Positions 1-9,906 of a DNA stretch of 64,000 nt are shown one piece after another. The position numbers and the translations under genes are program-made. The notes beneath the pieces were generated by a model. That model ran no database searches. It saw nothing but the letters and a program-made list of their open reading frames with translations, and was not told the origin of the DNA. Every line of letters starts with the position of its first letter. Positions within the stretch are counted from its first letter, which is position 1. The stretch is from Hyphomicrobium_A sp964620915. Its GTDB lineage: Bacteria; Pseudomonadota; Alphaproteobacteria; Rhizobiales; Hyphomicrobiaceae. The stretch lies in contig CAZUKP010000002.1 of NCBI GenBank assembly GCA_964620915.1, positions 36,905-100,904 of the forward strand, in the 5' to 3' direction.

Positions 1-1389
1 TTCAAATTGCAGAAGATCGCTGGCGCCTATTGGCGCGGCGACGCCAAGAACGCAATGCTCCAGCGCATCTACGGTACGGCGTGGGCCAGCGAGCAGGACC
101 TCCAAGCTTATCTGAAGATGCTTGAGGAGGCCGAGAAGCGCGATCACCGCCGCCTGGGCCGCGAGATGGATCTTTTTCATTTCCAAGAAGAAGCCCCCGG
201 CTCCGTCTTTTGGCATCCGAAAGGCTGGACGCTCTTTCAAACGCTCATTGCATACATGCGCCGGCGACTGGACGCTGCCGGTTACACCGAAGTCAATTCG
301 CCCGACATGATGGAGAAGCATTTCTGGGAGCTCTCCGGCCATTGGGAAAACTACCGCGAGATGATGTTTGTTACGGAGCTTCCCGACGAGCGGATCTTCT
401 GCTGCAAGCCGATGAACTGTCCGGGCCACGTGCAGATCTTCAAGCATGGTCTCAAGAGTTACCGGGACCTGCCCATCAAGATGGGTGAGTTCGGCAAGGT
501 GCATAGGTATGAGCCGTCGGGCGCCATGCACGGGCTTTTGCGCGTGCGCCACTTCACGCAGGACGACGCCCACATCTTCATCACGGAAGACCAGCTCGAG
601 GAGCAGTGCCTGGAGGTGAACGACCTCCTGTTGTCGATCTACGAGGACTTCGGCTTCAAGGACATCGTCGTCAAGCTTTCCACGCGGCCCGAAAAGCGGG
701 TTGGCTCGGATGAGCAGTGGGATCACGCCGAAGCCGTGATGGGAAAAGTGCTCAAAGAGATCGAGAAGCGGGGCAAGGGGCGCATCAAGACGTCGATCAA
801 TCCCGGCGAAGGCGCGTTTTACGGCCCCAAATTCGAGTACGTATTGAAGGATGCGATCGGGCGTGACTGGCAGTGCGGCACGACGCAGGTCGATTTGAAC
901 CTGCCGGAGCGGCTTGGGGCTTTCTACATCGACGAGCACTCGGACAAGAAGACGCCAGTGATGATCCATCGCGCGATCTTCGGCTCATTGGAGCGGTTCA
1001 CGGGCGTACTGATTGAAAACTTCGCGGGCCATCTGCCCTTGTGGCTGGCGCCGCAACAGGTCGTGATTGCAACGATCGTGTCCGACGCGGATGACTATGC
1101 GCGCCAAGTCTTGGAGAAGGCGAAGGCGGCGGGGCTGCGTGCCGAGGTCGATCTCAGGAACGAGAAGATCAACTACAAGGTGCGCGAGCACTCGCTCGCC
1201 AAGGTGCCGGTCATGCTTGTTGTCGGCAAGCGCGAGGCGGAAGATGGCAAGGTGTCGATCCGCCGACTGGGCTCGCAAGATCAGACGGTGATGGAGCTTG
1301 ATGAGGCAATCGCGATGCTCGCCGACGAGGGCACGCCACCCGATTTAGGGCGTGCACGCGGTGCAGCGGTGGCGGAGGCCGCGGAGTAG
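1..1389 (+). CDS. thrS: Threonyl-tRNA synthetase, 3' part (5' end outside window)
   Basis: Charges tRNA-Thr with threonine in the cytoplasm. The reading frame is open from base 1, so the N-terminal TGS and editing domains lie upstream of the window. What remains is the class II catalytic core followed by the anticodon-binding domain. Visible landmarks are the zinc-ligand segment KPMNCPGHVQIF, class II motif 2 around RVRHFTQDDAHIF, and motif 3 around HRAIFGSLERF. The C-terminal part, starting near WLAPQQVVIATI, is a typical HGTP anticodon-binding domain with the motif LRNEKINYKVREHS. A DCC-family gene starts 24 bp downstream. Identification is secure; only the true start is unknown. Confidence 0.97.
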   Translation, partial: FKLQKIAGAYWRGDAKNAMLQRIYGTAWASEQDLQAYLKMLEEAEKRDHRRLGREMDLFHFQEEAPGSVFWHPKGWTLFQTLIAYMRRRLDAAGYTEVNSPDMMEKHFWELSGHWENYREMMFVTELPDERIFCCKPMNCPGHVQIFKHGLKSYRDLPIKMGEFGKVHRYEPSGAMHGLLRVRHFTQDDAHIFITEDQLEEQCLEVNDLLLSIYEDFGFKDIVVKLSTRPEKRVGSDEQWDHAEAVMGKVLKEIEKRGKGRIKTSINPGEGAFYGPKFEYVLKDAIGRDWQCGTTQVDLNLPERLGAFYIDEHSDKKTPVMIHRAIFGSLERFTGVLIENFAGHLPLWLAPQQVVIATIVSDADDYARQVLEKAKAAGLRAEVDLRNEKINYKVREHSLAKVPVMLVVGKREAEDGKVSIRRLGSQDQTVMELDEAIAMLADEGTPPDLGRARGAAVAEAAE

Positions 1390-1413
1390 CGCCCGCCTGG
1401 GATCGGTGTTCAC

Positions 1414-1899
1414 ATGCGCGTCGAACCGTACAGCTATCGTTCCGACGCAGACGTGCCGGACTTTAATGATAGCGAGCCGCTGATCATCTTCGACGGCAAT
1501 TGCGTCCTGTGCTCTTCGGGTATCGAGTGGATGCTGATGCGCGATCCAAATGGCACGAGCCGCTTTGCAACAGTGCAATCTCGTGTTCCGCAGGCGCTGT
1601 ATCAGCACTACGGTCTCGACCCGGTGGCATTCGATAGTTTTATGGTCCTGACCGACGGCGTGCCGCATCTGCGCTGGTCGGGTGCCCTGGCGGCTGGACG
1701 CACCATGCCGGCTCCGTGGCGCTGGCTGGGATACGCGGCCCGTATCGTTCCCGATTTTCTCGGTGACCGGATCTACGACTGGGTGCAGCGCAACCGCTTC
1801 CACTGGTTCGGAACGCGCGACACCTGCTTCCTTCCAGACGCGAAACAAAAGCAACGGTTCCTGGAGAACGCGGCCGTTTTGGTGGCGACGACCGTGTGA
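1414..1899 (+). CDS. DCC-family thiol-disulfide oxidoreductase-like protein (DUF393/YuxK)
   Basis: A 161-residue protein with the family signature near the N-terminus: IIFDGNCVLCSSG, in which a Cys-x-x-Cys pair follows an Asp-Gly. A later stretch, RFATVQS, is also typical of YuxK-like proteins. These are small cytoplasmic thioredoxin-fold-like proteins thought to act as thiol-disulfide oxidoreductases; their substrates are mostly unknown. There is no signal peptide or membrane segment. The gene follows thrS by 24 bp and may be co-transcribed with it, and it is convergent with the next gene. Family assignment is good; physiological role is inference. Confidence 0.85.
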   Translation: MRVEPYSYRSDADVPDFNDSEPLIIFDGNCVLCSSGIEWMLMRDPNGTSRFATVQSRVPQALYQHYGLDPVAFDSFMVLTDGVPHLRWSGALAAGRTMPAPWRWLGYAARIVPDFLGDRIYDWVQRNRFHWFGTRDTCFLPDAKQKQRFLENAAVLVATTV

Positions 1900-2070
1900 T
1901 GATCCGTGCGGCGCGGCGCTTGACTGGCCGATGCATCTCGGTCGGGATTATTGTCATCGCGCTCTTGCGGCAGCGACAATAGGTGCCGCCAACGAGGAAG
2001 GCGGTAAAGAGGGCCGTGTGGACGCCCTCGGCGTGGGTCGTCGTATCCCAATTGGTTTATTAGCGTGTCA

Positions 2071-2094
2071 AACATGGGCCCTCCGGCCGATGTT
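2071..2094. terminator. Hairpin between convergent genes, possible bidirectional terminator
   Basis: An imperfect inverted repeat with ten-base arms (2071-2080 and 2085-2094, one G/G mismatch) and a CTCC loop. It lies between the 3' ends of the DCC gene and the convergent membrane-protein gene, 15 bp past the latter's stop. On the minus strand it is followed only by GTTTGACAC, so there is no good U-tract. The position favours a terminator, but this is inference. Confidence 0.35.
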
Positions 2095-2109
2095 TCGCAT
2101 TTGTGGGAA

Positions 2110-3027
2110 TTATCTGGGCTCGGCGGGGGTAGGCGTGGGGGCGAGCACGAGCGTCAGCCCCATGACGGCGCCCAGGAGCGTGCCGATGAAGGCGCCGTAA
2201 TAGAGTCCGCCGACCAAAAGATCGTGGCGGTTGGCGTGCACGAGGTAGCGCTGGAGCAGCGCCATGATTTCCGCCTCGAAGGCGGCGAGCACCACGGTGG
2301 CGATCGCTCCGACCATCAAGGTGGCGACCATGGCGATCAACAGCCCGCGCCAGGCGACGCGGTCGAAGCGGTTTTTGCCGAAATAAAGAATGGCGAAGAT
2401 CAGGAGTCCTGTCGCCGGAAGCGCGCCGGCAAGCATCTGTGCCGGGTGCATCACAGGCCAGCGAATGAGCCCGAAATACAGGGTGCCCAGCGGACCGGTG
2501 ATCAGTCCGGCCGCAAGCCCGCCGAGAATCGCGCCGGTTAATCGATTGAAGATCAGCAACGTCGTCGGGTTCGATAAGTGGGCGAACAGCTCCGCAATAC
2601 CGAGACCCAGAAGGCCGACGACGGCGCCGATGAGGGCACTTGCCACCAGGATCGGCGAGAACAGCTCCCAGAAGGTTGGGACGGGAAGGCCGTGCGTGGT
2701 CATCCAGGGCACGTAGGCCTGCATGGAGATGTAATAGACGACCGTGATGATGAGTGCTGCGATGACACCGCCGAAAAGACCGCCCGTCAGACCTTGCTCG
2801 GCGGGAAAGCGGAACGGCTCAGGCGCCCCGGGCCCCGCGGCCGTCTCCGGGACGACACCCGCCGGAGCACGCTGGCGCGTCACCTCGAAGACCGACATGA
2901 AGATGCCGACGACACCGACGATGGTGCCGAGCTGCTCCTGGCCGAACAGTAGCGTTCCTGCCGAGAGCAGCAGGAAGACGGCGAAGGCTGAGCTGGCGAG
3001 TGCGGTCCCCACGGTCATGGTTGCCAA
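2110..3027 (-). CDS. Multi-pass membrane protein of unknown function
   Basis: A protein of about 305 residues made largely of hydrophobic helices. A short pair at the N-terminus (residues about 5-45) is followed by a Pro/Ala-rich soluble linker (about 50-75) and then six or so further segments rich in Gly and Ala, with GxxxG-like packing (for example LTGGLFGGVIAALII and GAILGGLAAGLITG). The frame opens at a TTG; an ATG three codons in (3018) is an equally good start. No enzymatic or transporter signature was recognised. It is probably an inner-membrane protein. It sits downstream of the MscS-type gene on the same strand, 96 bp away. Confidence 0.75.
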   Translation of the reverse strand: MATMTVGTALASSAFAVFLLLSAGTLLFGQEQLGTIVGVVGIFMSVFEVTRQRAPAGVVPETAAGPGAPEPFRFPAEQGLTGGLFGGVIAALIITVVYYISMQAYVPWMTTHGLPVPTFWELFSPILVASALIGAVVGLLGLGIAELFAHLSNPTTLLIFNRLTGAILGGLAAGLITGPLGTLYFGLIRWPVMHPAQMLAGALPATGLLIFAILYFGKNRFDRVAWRGLLIAMVATLMVGAIATVVLAAFEAEIMALLQRYLVHANRHDLLVGGLYYGAFIGTLLGAVMGLTLVLAPTPTPAEPR

Positions 3028-3123
3028 GCCTCGATCAGCGCGGCGCGTGCGTCAAGGTTGGATGACGACGCGGCATAAGGCAAGAGAGCCGGTCTCCGGC
3101 GAAGGCTTGCACGCACGGGCTCG

Positions 3124-6100
3124 CTACCCCGCCTTTTTGAGTGTGTCGCGCAGTGCGGCCGCATTGGCATCTTGTGACGCCTCGACCATCTGATCGAACT
3201 TGAAGTGCAGGTCGCGCTGCGGGAACGGAATCTGAATGCCGTTCTCACGAAGCGCCTTTTCTATGGCCACATGCAATTCGTGCTGCACCGGCAAACGATG
3301 AGCAGGTTGGCCAACGAAGGCTCGGATCTCGAAGTTCAGGGCGCTGTCACCAAAACCTAAGAAGAATACGGTGGGTGGCGGTGTCTCTAGAACAAGTGGA
3401 TTGGCCTTCACGGTTTCAAGCATCAGATTTTGGGTCATCGTGGTATCGGAGCCATAGGCGACGCCAACGGGAAGGAGGAGGCGTGTTACGGTGTCCGTTA
3501 GCGTCCAGTTCATGACTTGGTCCGTTATGAGGGCCTTGTTCGGAACCAGAATTTCGCGGTTGTCCCAATCGGTGATGCTCGTTGCACGAATTTGAATGCG
3601 CGAAACCGTGCCGCTTAGGTTGCCGACCGTTACCGTATCGCCAACGCGAATGGGCCGCTCAAACAAGATGATCAAGCCCGAGACGAAGTTGGCAACAATT
3701 TCTTGCAAGCCGAAGCCGACCCCAACGCCGAGAGCCGCAACGATCCACTGCATTTGCGACCAATCGGCGCCAACGCGGTTGAATGCGATGAGCAAACCAA
3801 CCGCGATGATCAAGTAGCGGCTGATTGCGGTGATGGCATAACGGGTCCCTGGTGCAAAGGAGAGCCGCTGCAGAAGCATGATCTCCATCAGGCCTGGCAG
3901 ATTGTGTGCGGCCATAAACGTCATTACAGCCACGGCCAATGCAAGCAGCAAATTTGAGAGCGTTACGGGAACAATTCTCGTGCCGGCGTCGCTGGCAATC
4001 GTCTGGGACCACAACGTTACGTCATCGAGCACTCCCAGCGCAGGAAGCAATTGCCGCCAGATGAACCACAACCCAAACACCAATCCGACCATGGCGAACA
4101 TGCGCAACAGCGTCCGCGTTTGCTGGCTGATTGACGCAACGTCGATTTCGTCGTCGTCGGCGGTTTGTGGGACTGCTTCGCCGGATGCCACGGCAGCATT
4201 TCGAGCGTCGTACTCTGCGCGTGCCTTTGCCGAGCGCTCGCGGCGCCGACGCATCTCTAACCGACGCCGAGCAACAAACAACTGGCGCATGGCGACGCCG
4301 TAGATGAGGAGGACGAGAACCGCTACCGCCGCCGACACAACGAGGCGCCCCAGCAACTCAGAAGCACTGTCGTAGTATCCTGATATTGCAAGCCCGGCGA
4401 GCAGCAGCGGCACGCCCCACAATATCGGGTACCAAAGCCCGCGAGTTAGCCAAAGTGCGCCTTCTCGTGACAGGTGCTCCGCGAAGATACCCTTTCGGGG
4501 GCTCAGGGCACGCATGGCAAACAAGGCGAGGGCGACTGAGCCGACGACAAAAATCAATCGTCCCAAGCCATCGCGATTGACCTGAGAATTGCTGAATTCG
4601 ATCATGCCCAGGAGAAATGCAACGGGCGTCGCGATGAGCAGCAGCCACGTTAGATCGCGGCGCAGGAGTTGGCACGCGCGCGCACTCCATTTGAAGTGGT
4701 TCTGGAATACGCCTCCGTTCATGCAAAGTAGCTGTAGGAAACGTAGTAGCAGGACAACGAACGCTGCCGAAAGCAGACCGTTACCGACGGCGGCGGAAAA
4801 TTCGGACGCCGTGGGCGGGGTAGCCAATAGCCAGCCCAAATAACCAAGCAGAACTGGCCAGTGCAGCGAAATCAGCGCCGTTATGACGATGGCTTGTGGT
4901 GTTAGCAAATACCGGTCGGTAGTCGGCGACCCGATTTCCTCTGCAATCTTGATCAATCGATTGCGCAGACGCCGCCGAGAGCCCCACAAAGCGAGGAATG
5001 CCGCCAATGCTGCGAGCGATAGCAGAGGTTTTGCCGTACTGCGCAGGTTGAGTGCGCGCCCAGTCAACTTCCAACTTTCAGGCTGTGAAAACCAAATCAA
5101 GCTTGCCTTCGCCTGTTCGAGCCAGGCTCGCCCGAACGGTGCAGAACTCGGAAGCCAGAGAAGTCGCTCATTGAGAAGAGCCTTGAGTTGTGAGGTCTGG
5201 CTGAGGAGTTCGCGCTCCACGCCGTTGATCTTCGCCAATTGATCAATACGCCGCGTATAGGCTTCGCTCAGCCGCTCAAGCGCTTCACGGCGGGCAACAA
5301 TCAATGGCTGGATATTTTCAGAGAGATCGGGCTGGGCTTCCTTTCCGGCTGCCTCAAGAATACGTTCGGCCGCACGAGCCGGTTTGGCCAACGTGCGACG
5401 CGTTTTCTCCACGTTCAGGCGTTGCAGCCGGATATCGACAATTGCCTTGTCACGATCCTGTATCCTGTCTGCCAAAGCTGAATCAGCAGGAAGTTGGGCA
5501 CGCATTTGACGCAGGAATTCACCCAACTGTTCACCGACCCGACCAATCTCGAGAATTTCTTTAGCAGCACCCGCGTTTTCACGTATGCGGGCGATCTCGG
5601 AGTCCATTCCAGATTTCAGGGCCTGGTCTTGTTCGGTGGCTTTGGCGAGGTCCGCCTGCGTTTGGATTATTTGGGCTGTGCCTTCTGCATATTCCTCCAA
5701 CAGTGGATCTTTTCCGGAAAGCTGGCGGGTTACCTGATCGGCTTGCGCTTGTTTTTGTTGCGTATCTGATTGCCGGAGATCGTTGATGCGAGCTTCTAGT
5801 TCGGGAACTTGTTGCTCAAGGCGAGCAAGCTTCGCCGCAGCATAATCGCGCTTGGCCGCGATGAGGGCCTGGCGAGCGGGGAGACTTATGAGTTCCTGCT
5901 CCAGGAGGTTCACTCTGCCCGCAAGCGCCGTTCGTTTGGCCGCAGATTCCGTGCGGCGCGCCTCGGCAACTAACGCATCCTCATCGACATTGCTGGTCGC
6001 CCCTGGGGAAGACAACTGGTCGAGCTTCTGCTTCTGCAGCGATTGCTCTGCGCGCGCCGCTGTCGGCATTGCGGCCATTGACTGGAGCGTCGCGTCAAAT

Positions 6101-6588
6101 TGACCAATTTCGGCTTCCAGCGTCGCGACCTCAGCCTGGGTGGCGTCGAGCATTTGCTCGATGTCGTTCAACGGCGATCGCGCCGTCGCCAATCTGGTGA
6201 TCGATGCTGTCGTCACTGACGGAGCAAACATTGCGCTCAGGCTTCGCCTGATCTGAGCCGTCTGCTTGGGTGCAGACTGAATTGTCTCCTGAAACTCGGC
6301 GGCTATTGCCTTGCTGGCTTCGGCTGCTTCTATCTGGCTGATGGCATCGCGATAGAGCGCAAGAGCCTGATCCCGATCCGCCGGATTGATGTCGTTGCGC
6401 GCGGTGAGTTCGTCAATCTTAGATTTAACCCACGCGGTCGTTAGCGTAGGTGTCGCAGTTGAAGCCTGGGGGGGCGCGATTGGATCGGGTGTCGGGGACT
6501 GGGCCTGCACCGTCGCAAAGCAAAAAAGCGCGGCCACGGCGATGAAACACCGGCCGAAGGCGCGAAGATTGATTCGTTGTGTCCACAT
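3124..6588 (-). CDS. Large MscS-type mechanosensitive channel with periplasmic coiled-coil domain
   Basis: A 1154-residue protein, close in size to E. coli MscK/MscM and far longer than MscS. The order is: a signal peptide (ends near AVAALFCFATVQAQ), a long periplasmic region to about residue 480 rich in Gln/Leu/Ala/Glu heptads, a block of about ten membrane helices (about 520-960), and a C-terminal MscS pore and beta domain. The MscS part is marked by GVGFGLQEIVANFVSGLIIL (pore helix TM3), ERPIRVGDTVTVG, and the turn NREILVPNKALIT. Such channels open under membrane tension to release solutes during hypo-osmotic shock. A basic cytoplasmic loop (RRRLEMRRRRERSAK) lies between helices. The family is sure; orthology to MscK rather than another long subfamily is not. 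It is downstream of the L,D-transpeptidase on the same strand. Confidence 0.9.
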   Translation of the reverse strand: MWTQRINLRAFGRCFIAVAALFCFATVQAQSPTPDPIAPPQASTATPTLTTAWVKSKIDELTARNDINPADRDQALALYRDAISQIEAAEASKAIAAEFQETIQSAPKQTAQIRRSLSAMFAPSVTTASITRLATARSPLNDIEQMLDATQAEVATLEAEIGQFDATLQSMAAMPTAARAEQSLQKQKLDQLSSPGATSNVDEDALVAEARRTESAAKRTALAGRVNLLEQELISLPARQALIAAKRDYAAAKLARLEQQVPELEARINDLRQSDTQQKQAQADQVTRQLSGKDPLLEEYAEGTAQIIQTQADLAKATEQDQALKSGMDSEIARIRENAGAAKEILEIGRVGEQLGEFLRQMRAQLPADSALADRIQDRDKAIVDIRLQRLNVEKTRRTLAKPARAAERILEAAGKEAQPDLSENIQPLIVARREALERLSEAYTRRIDQLAKINGVERELLSQTSQLKALLNERLLWLPSSAPFGRAWLEQAKASLIWFSQPESWKLTGRALNLRSTAKPLLSLAALAAFLALWGSRRRLRNRLIKIAEEIGSPTTDRYLLTPQAIVITALISLHWPVLLGYLGWLLATPPTASEFSAAVGNGLLSAAFVVLLLRFLQLLCMNGGVFQNHFKWSARACQLLRRDLTWLLLIATPVAFLLGMIEFSNSQVNRDGLGRLIFVVGSVALALFAMRALSPRKGIFAEHLSREGALWLTRGLWYPILWGVPLLLAGLAISGYYDSASELLGRLVVSAAVAVLVLLIYGVAMRQLFVARRRLEMRRRRERSAKARAEYDARNAAVASGEAVPQTADDDEIDVASISQQTRTLLRMFAMVGLVFGLWFIWRQLLPALGVLDDVTLWSQTIASDAGTRIVPVTLSNLLLALAVAVMTFMAAHNLPGLMEIMLLQRLSFAPGTRYAITAISRYLIIAVGLLIAFNRVGADWSQMQWIVAALGVGVGFGLQEIVANFVSGLIILFERPIRVGDTVTVGNLSGTVSRIQIRATSITDWDNREILVPNKALITDQVMNWTLTDTVTRLLLPVGVAYGSDTTMTQNLMLETVKANPLVLETPPPTVFFLGFGDSALNFEIRAFVGQPAHRLPVQHELHVAIEKALRENGIQIPFPQRDLHFKFDQMVEASQDANAAALRDTLKKAG

Positions 6589-6685
6589 GGCCCTGGCTAT
6601 CTGCCAGCGCGGTCCTCAGCAAGGCTGAAGGGGGCACATAAACAGTTATATTTGGCTGGTGACGGCAGGTATTTCTTTTGTGCGG

Positions 6686-8275
6686 CTAGAATTCACCACC
6701 GAGTGCCGATCCCACTAAATCATTGGTGGTGGTGGGTTGGCGCTGCCTGCGGCGCGAGACTCGGGTCGGCGATGAGGAAACGGGCTCCACAGGTGCCAAG
6801 TGGTTCTTGCCGACGTTGATCTCGTCCCAATCGCCGGCGAGTGCTTGTCGAATGCGCTTTTCGTGACCGTAGACGTCGCGAAAGAAGCGGACTTTCCCAT
6901 TTTTCTTCACCCAGGCCGTGAAGTAGACGAGGTGGACCGGGATCTTCCTGTCGATCACTATCTCGTTGCTGTCTGGGCCGGTTTGGGAAACCTCCGCAAC
7001 ACGCGCCTTGTCCCAATTTTTGTCCTCGGCAAGCACGAGTTCGGCCATGCGCATGGGATCTCTCAGGCGCAGACAACCATGGCTCAGCGTCCGCTGGGAG
7101 CGCCCGAACATCCACTTGTCGATGGTGTCATGCATGAAGATCGTGTGCTGGCTCGGGAACGTAAACTTGACGACGCCCATGACGTTTTTGCGCCCAGAGG
7201 GTTGAATGACTTCGTAGTCGCGAATATCAGCCACATTCCAATCGATGGTCCGATAGTCGAGCGGCCGACCATCCTTGGTTTCGAGCTGCAGGCCGTGTTG
7301 GCGGAACATGCCCCCGCCGCGGCGAAGACTGGGCCATAGCTCTTTGACCTTGATCGACTCGGGCACGCGCCACGTCGGCTTGAAGACGATCGTCTTGAGG
7401 TTGCGCGTGAAGATCGTCGTCTGTTTGCCCGTTTCACCGACGACGATCCGCTCGGAGTGGATGGGGTCTCCGTCTTTGACGAGATAGACCATAAACTCGG
7501 GAACATTCGCCAGAATGTGCAGGTCACCGATGTCTTCAGGCATCCAGCGCCAGGCTTCCATGTTGGCGCGCAGCTTGTCCCGCGTAGCGGTGCTGCGCGT
7601 CGCAAGATAGGCCTGACGGAGCTTTTCGAATTGCGGATGCTGCGGGTGCAGGCCGCGCAGATAGGCATCGGGTGCGGAGGCATCCGAAACGCCCTTAAGA
7701 ACGATCAAAGGGCGGAGGAGTTGCGGTTTGCGATCAAGGTTGGAATTGAGCTGCGTCGTTGGATCCATGATGCGCCCGCCGCGGGCGTGACGGGCATAGA
7801 GCAGAATTGCGCGCGCCAACGTCAGCTCCGCGTCTGCGATCGCCTCGGGTGAAAGCTCTGATCCGGGGTCGTCGCCGACCGGCAGCTTGGGAAGCGCAAA
7901 GTCCTTTGACTCAAGCCCCCAGTCATTCGCCTTCTCAATCTCAGTGATGATCGCTCTCGCGATCGAACTTAGCCCCTCGCTGGTAACCCAAAGGGGTGCG
8001 CGATTGCGGTCCGCATAGAACGCGACCAGGGCGTCATTTTCCTTGATGTCTTGAGGCGTGCTGTCAGCGGGCAGCGAGGCGAGGCCAGCGCTTAGTGCGA
8101 CCGCAACCGGGCTCGCCGGCGCCAGGGCAGGATCGCTGACCGCCTGAGTGTTGGCCTGAGTGTCGGCACCAGTGACGGCTTCCAAGCCCGGAATGAAGGG
8201 CGTATTGGCAAAGGCCGCGCCTGCCAATAGTGCGCTCCCCAAAAGCCCAAGTGCGGCGCGTGCCACGCGAATCAT
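6686..8275 (-). CDS. L,D-transpeptidase, YcbB/LdtD type, periplasmic
   Basis: An enzyme of about 529 residues predicted to form 3-3 cross-links in peptidoglycan or to attach proteins to it. The chosen ATG (8275) begins a clear signal peptide (MIRVARAALGLLGSALLAG, cleavage after AFA). It is preceded by GGAGGGGGCAC, a strong ribosome-binding site; a longer in-frame opening to 8362 lacks these. The catalytic domain carries the YkuD signature SHGCLRLRDP with the nucleophilic Cys and upstream FPSQHTIFMHDT. The N-terminal half resembles the scaffold region of YcbB-like enzymes. The C-terminus is Arg/Ser/Thr-rich. It is divergent from the serine hydrolase gene across a 245-bp gap. Confidence 0.93.
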   Translation of the reverse strand: MIRVARAALGLLGSALLAGAAFANTPFIPGLEAVTGADTQANTQAVSDPALAPASPVAVALSAGLASLPADSTPQDIKENDALVAFYADRNRAPLWVTSEGLSSIARAIITEIEKANDWGLESKDFALPKLPVGDDPGSELSPEAIADAELTLARAILLYARHARGGRIMDPTTQLNSNLDRKPQLLRPLIVLKGVSDASAPDAYLRGLHPQHPQFEKLRQAYLATRSTATRDKLRANMEAWRWMPEDIGDLHILANVPEFMVYLVKDGDPIHSERIVVGETGKQTTIFTRNLKTIVFKPTWRVPESIKVKELWPSLRRGGGMFRQHGLQLETKDGRPLDYRTIDWNVADIRDYEVIQPSGRKNVMGVVKFTFPSQHTIFMHDTIDKWMFGRSQRTLSHGCLRLRDPMRMAELVLAEDKNWDKARVAEVSQTGPDSNEIVIDRKIPVHLVYFTAWVKKNGKVRFFRDVYGHEKRIRQALAGDWDEINVGKNHLAPVEPVSSSPTRVSRRRQRQPTTTNDLVGSALGGEF

Positions 8276-8520
8276 GTGCCCCCTCCAATGAATGAGCAAG
8301 GCTACCTGAGCCCTTAGATCATGGCCAGTCCATGGCCTGGATCCAGCCAGCCATTGGGACACTCGCCGGGAAGATGTTGCGCAGATACAAGCTTTTTGGA
8401 CTCAGAGCCCAGCCTGCAAGGGCCTCCAAGAAAAACTTGTCATAAATCGCCTCACACAGTTTTAAGCTGCATGGTCTAGGACTGGCGCTCACTTTCCACA
8501 TTTGGGTCGGAGTGCGTGCA

Positions 8521-9807
8521 ATGGAAACGTGTCGAGTAGTGGTGGCGCGAGGGCTCTCCGTCTGGGGCCGACGTTCGTTGGCAATGATCGCGGCGACCGT
8601 TTCTACCGGTCTGTTTTTCGCAACCGGGATTGCCACGGTTCAGGCCGAACCCATCACGGCCCAGGACTTCCAAGAGGTCGTCGACAGTTATCTTGCAGAG
8701 CGCAAGGATGCAGAGATGATTACGGGCGTCGCGGCCTACATCAGCCTCGGCGATCCTGGCCCTGCCATGGAAGTATTCGCCGGTGAGACATCCAAAGAGG
8801 ATGGAAAGCCCATCACGGGCGATACGCTCTTCCAGATCGGCTCAAACACGAAGGGGTTTACCGGCGCACTCATCCTTGCCCTCGAGGCGGAAGGCAAGGT
8901 CAATATCAATGACACCGTTGGGGACTGGCTGCCGCAATATCCGGCCTGGAAGGACGTGACGATCAAGCGGCTGCTCAACATGACGAGCGGTCTGCCGACG
9001 TACACAGAAAGCATTCCGTTTAGCCAGCTGTGGGTCACACAGCCGAACCGGCACTACATGCCCAACGACCTCATCGATTTCGCCTACCCGAGCGCGACGG
9101 TGAACCTGCCGCCCAACGAAGGCTATTTCTATTCCAACACCAACTACATCCTCGCCGGCATGATCGCGGAGAAGGCAGGCGGCAAGACCTACAAAGAGCT
9201 GCTCGAGGAAAAACTCTTCAAGCCGGCAAAGTTGCGCGACACCTACTATGAGCCGATTGCCTATCCGCCCGAGGTGCTGGCGCGCACGGCCAGCGGCTAT
9301 TTCAACAACCCTGACTGCGGGATTTACGAACCAGACTGCAAAGAGGCCGTGCTGGCTCCCATGATTGGCCGCGATATGCGCACGGCAGATTTGAGTTGGG
9401 GCGGTGCGGCCGGCGGTATCATTTCGACACCGCGCGAACTGGCGCGCTGGATCCGTGCTGTGTTCTCGGGAGAAATATTGCCGCCTGAGCAGCTCAAGGA
9501 GCTGCTGACATTTATTTCCACCAAGACGGGCAAGCCAATCGACAAGGTGACAAAGGATGACCCGCGAGGCTTCGGCCTTGGCTTGGTTCGCCTTACGAAG
9601 GAACCGGTTGGCGCGGCTTGGTTCTATGAGGGCGAGACGCTGGGCTACCGCACTGCCTTCCTCTTTTCGCCTGAGGATGATGTTCTCGTCGCCGCTTCGA
9701 CCAACAGTCAGCCCTCCGGAGAGGAAGACAAGCTCGTGCCTATGATGGCGAAGCTTTACCTTCTTGCGAAGCAAGCTCGTGGTGAGTTGGGCTCAGGAAA
9801 GAACTGA
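8521..9807 (+). CDS. Serine hydrolase of the beta-lactamase/class C PBP family, exported
   Basis: A 428-residue protein of the Beta-lactamase (PF00144-type) fold. ATG 8521 is preferred over the GTG at 8512 because GGAG at 8508-8511 is nine bases upstream of it. Residues 18-42 form a signal peptide ending near TVQA. The catalytic tetrad is visible as S108-N-T-K111 (SxxK) in FQIGSNTKGF, with a YSN triad in GYFYSNTNY near residue 203. It could be a D-alanyl-D-alanine peptidase, an esterase or a beta-lactamase; the sequence does not decide. The nearby L,D-transpeptidase suggests an envelope role, which is inference. Confidence 0.88.
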   Translation: METCRVVVARGLSVWGRRSLAMIAATVSTGLFFATGIATVQAEPITAQDFQEVVDSYLAERKDAEMITGVAAYISLGDPGPAMEVFAGETSKEDGKPITGDTLFQIGSNTKGFTGALILALEAEGKVNINDTVGDWLPQYPAWKDVTIKRLLNMTSGLPTYTESIPFSQLWVTQPNRHYMPNDLIDFAYPSATVNLPPNEGYFYSNTNYILAGMIAEKAGGKTYKELLEEKLFKPAKLRDTYYEPIAYPPEVLARTASGYFNNPDCGIYEPDCKEAVLAPMIGRDMRTADLSWGGAAGGIISTPRELARWIRAVFSGEILPPEQLKELLTFISTKTGKPIDKVTKDDPRGFGLGLVRLTKEPVGAAWFYEGETLGYRTAFLFSPEDDVLVAASTNSQPSGEEDKLVPMMAKLYLLAKQARGELGSGKN

Positions 9808-9906
9808 GCTGCCCAGTTCTGCAACCGCGGCAACTGGTCGATGCCCGTCGTGGTCGCCGCCCATCTGATCTGATAAGCAGATGAGCGCTTTTTCCGGGGT
9901 CGGGAA

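Noticed and set aside
985..1278. Long antisense ORFs within thrS and many similar ones elsewhere
   Set aside because: Shadows of real genes caused by high GC; no independent motifs or start signals.
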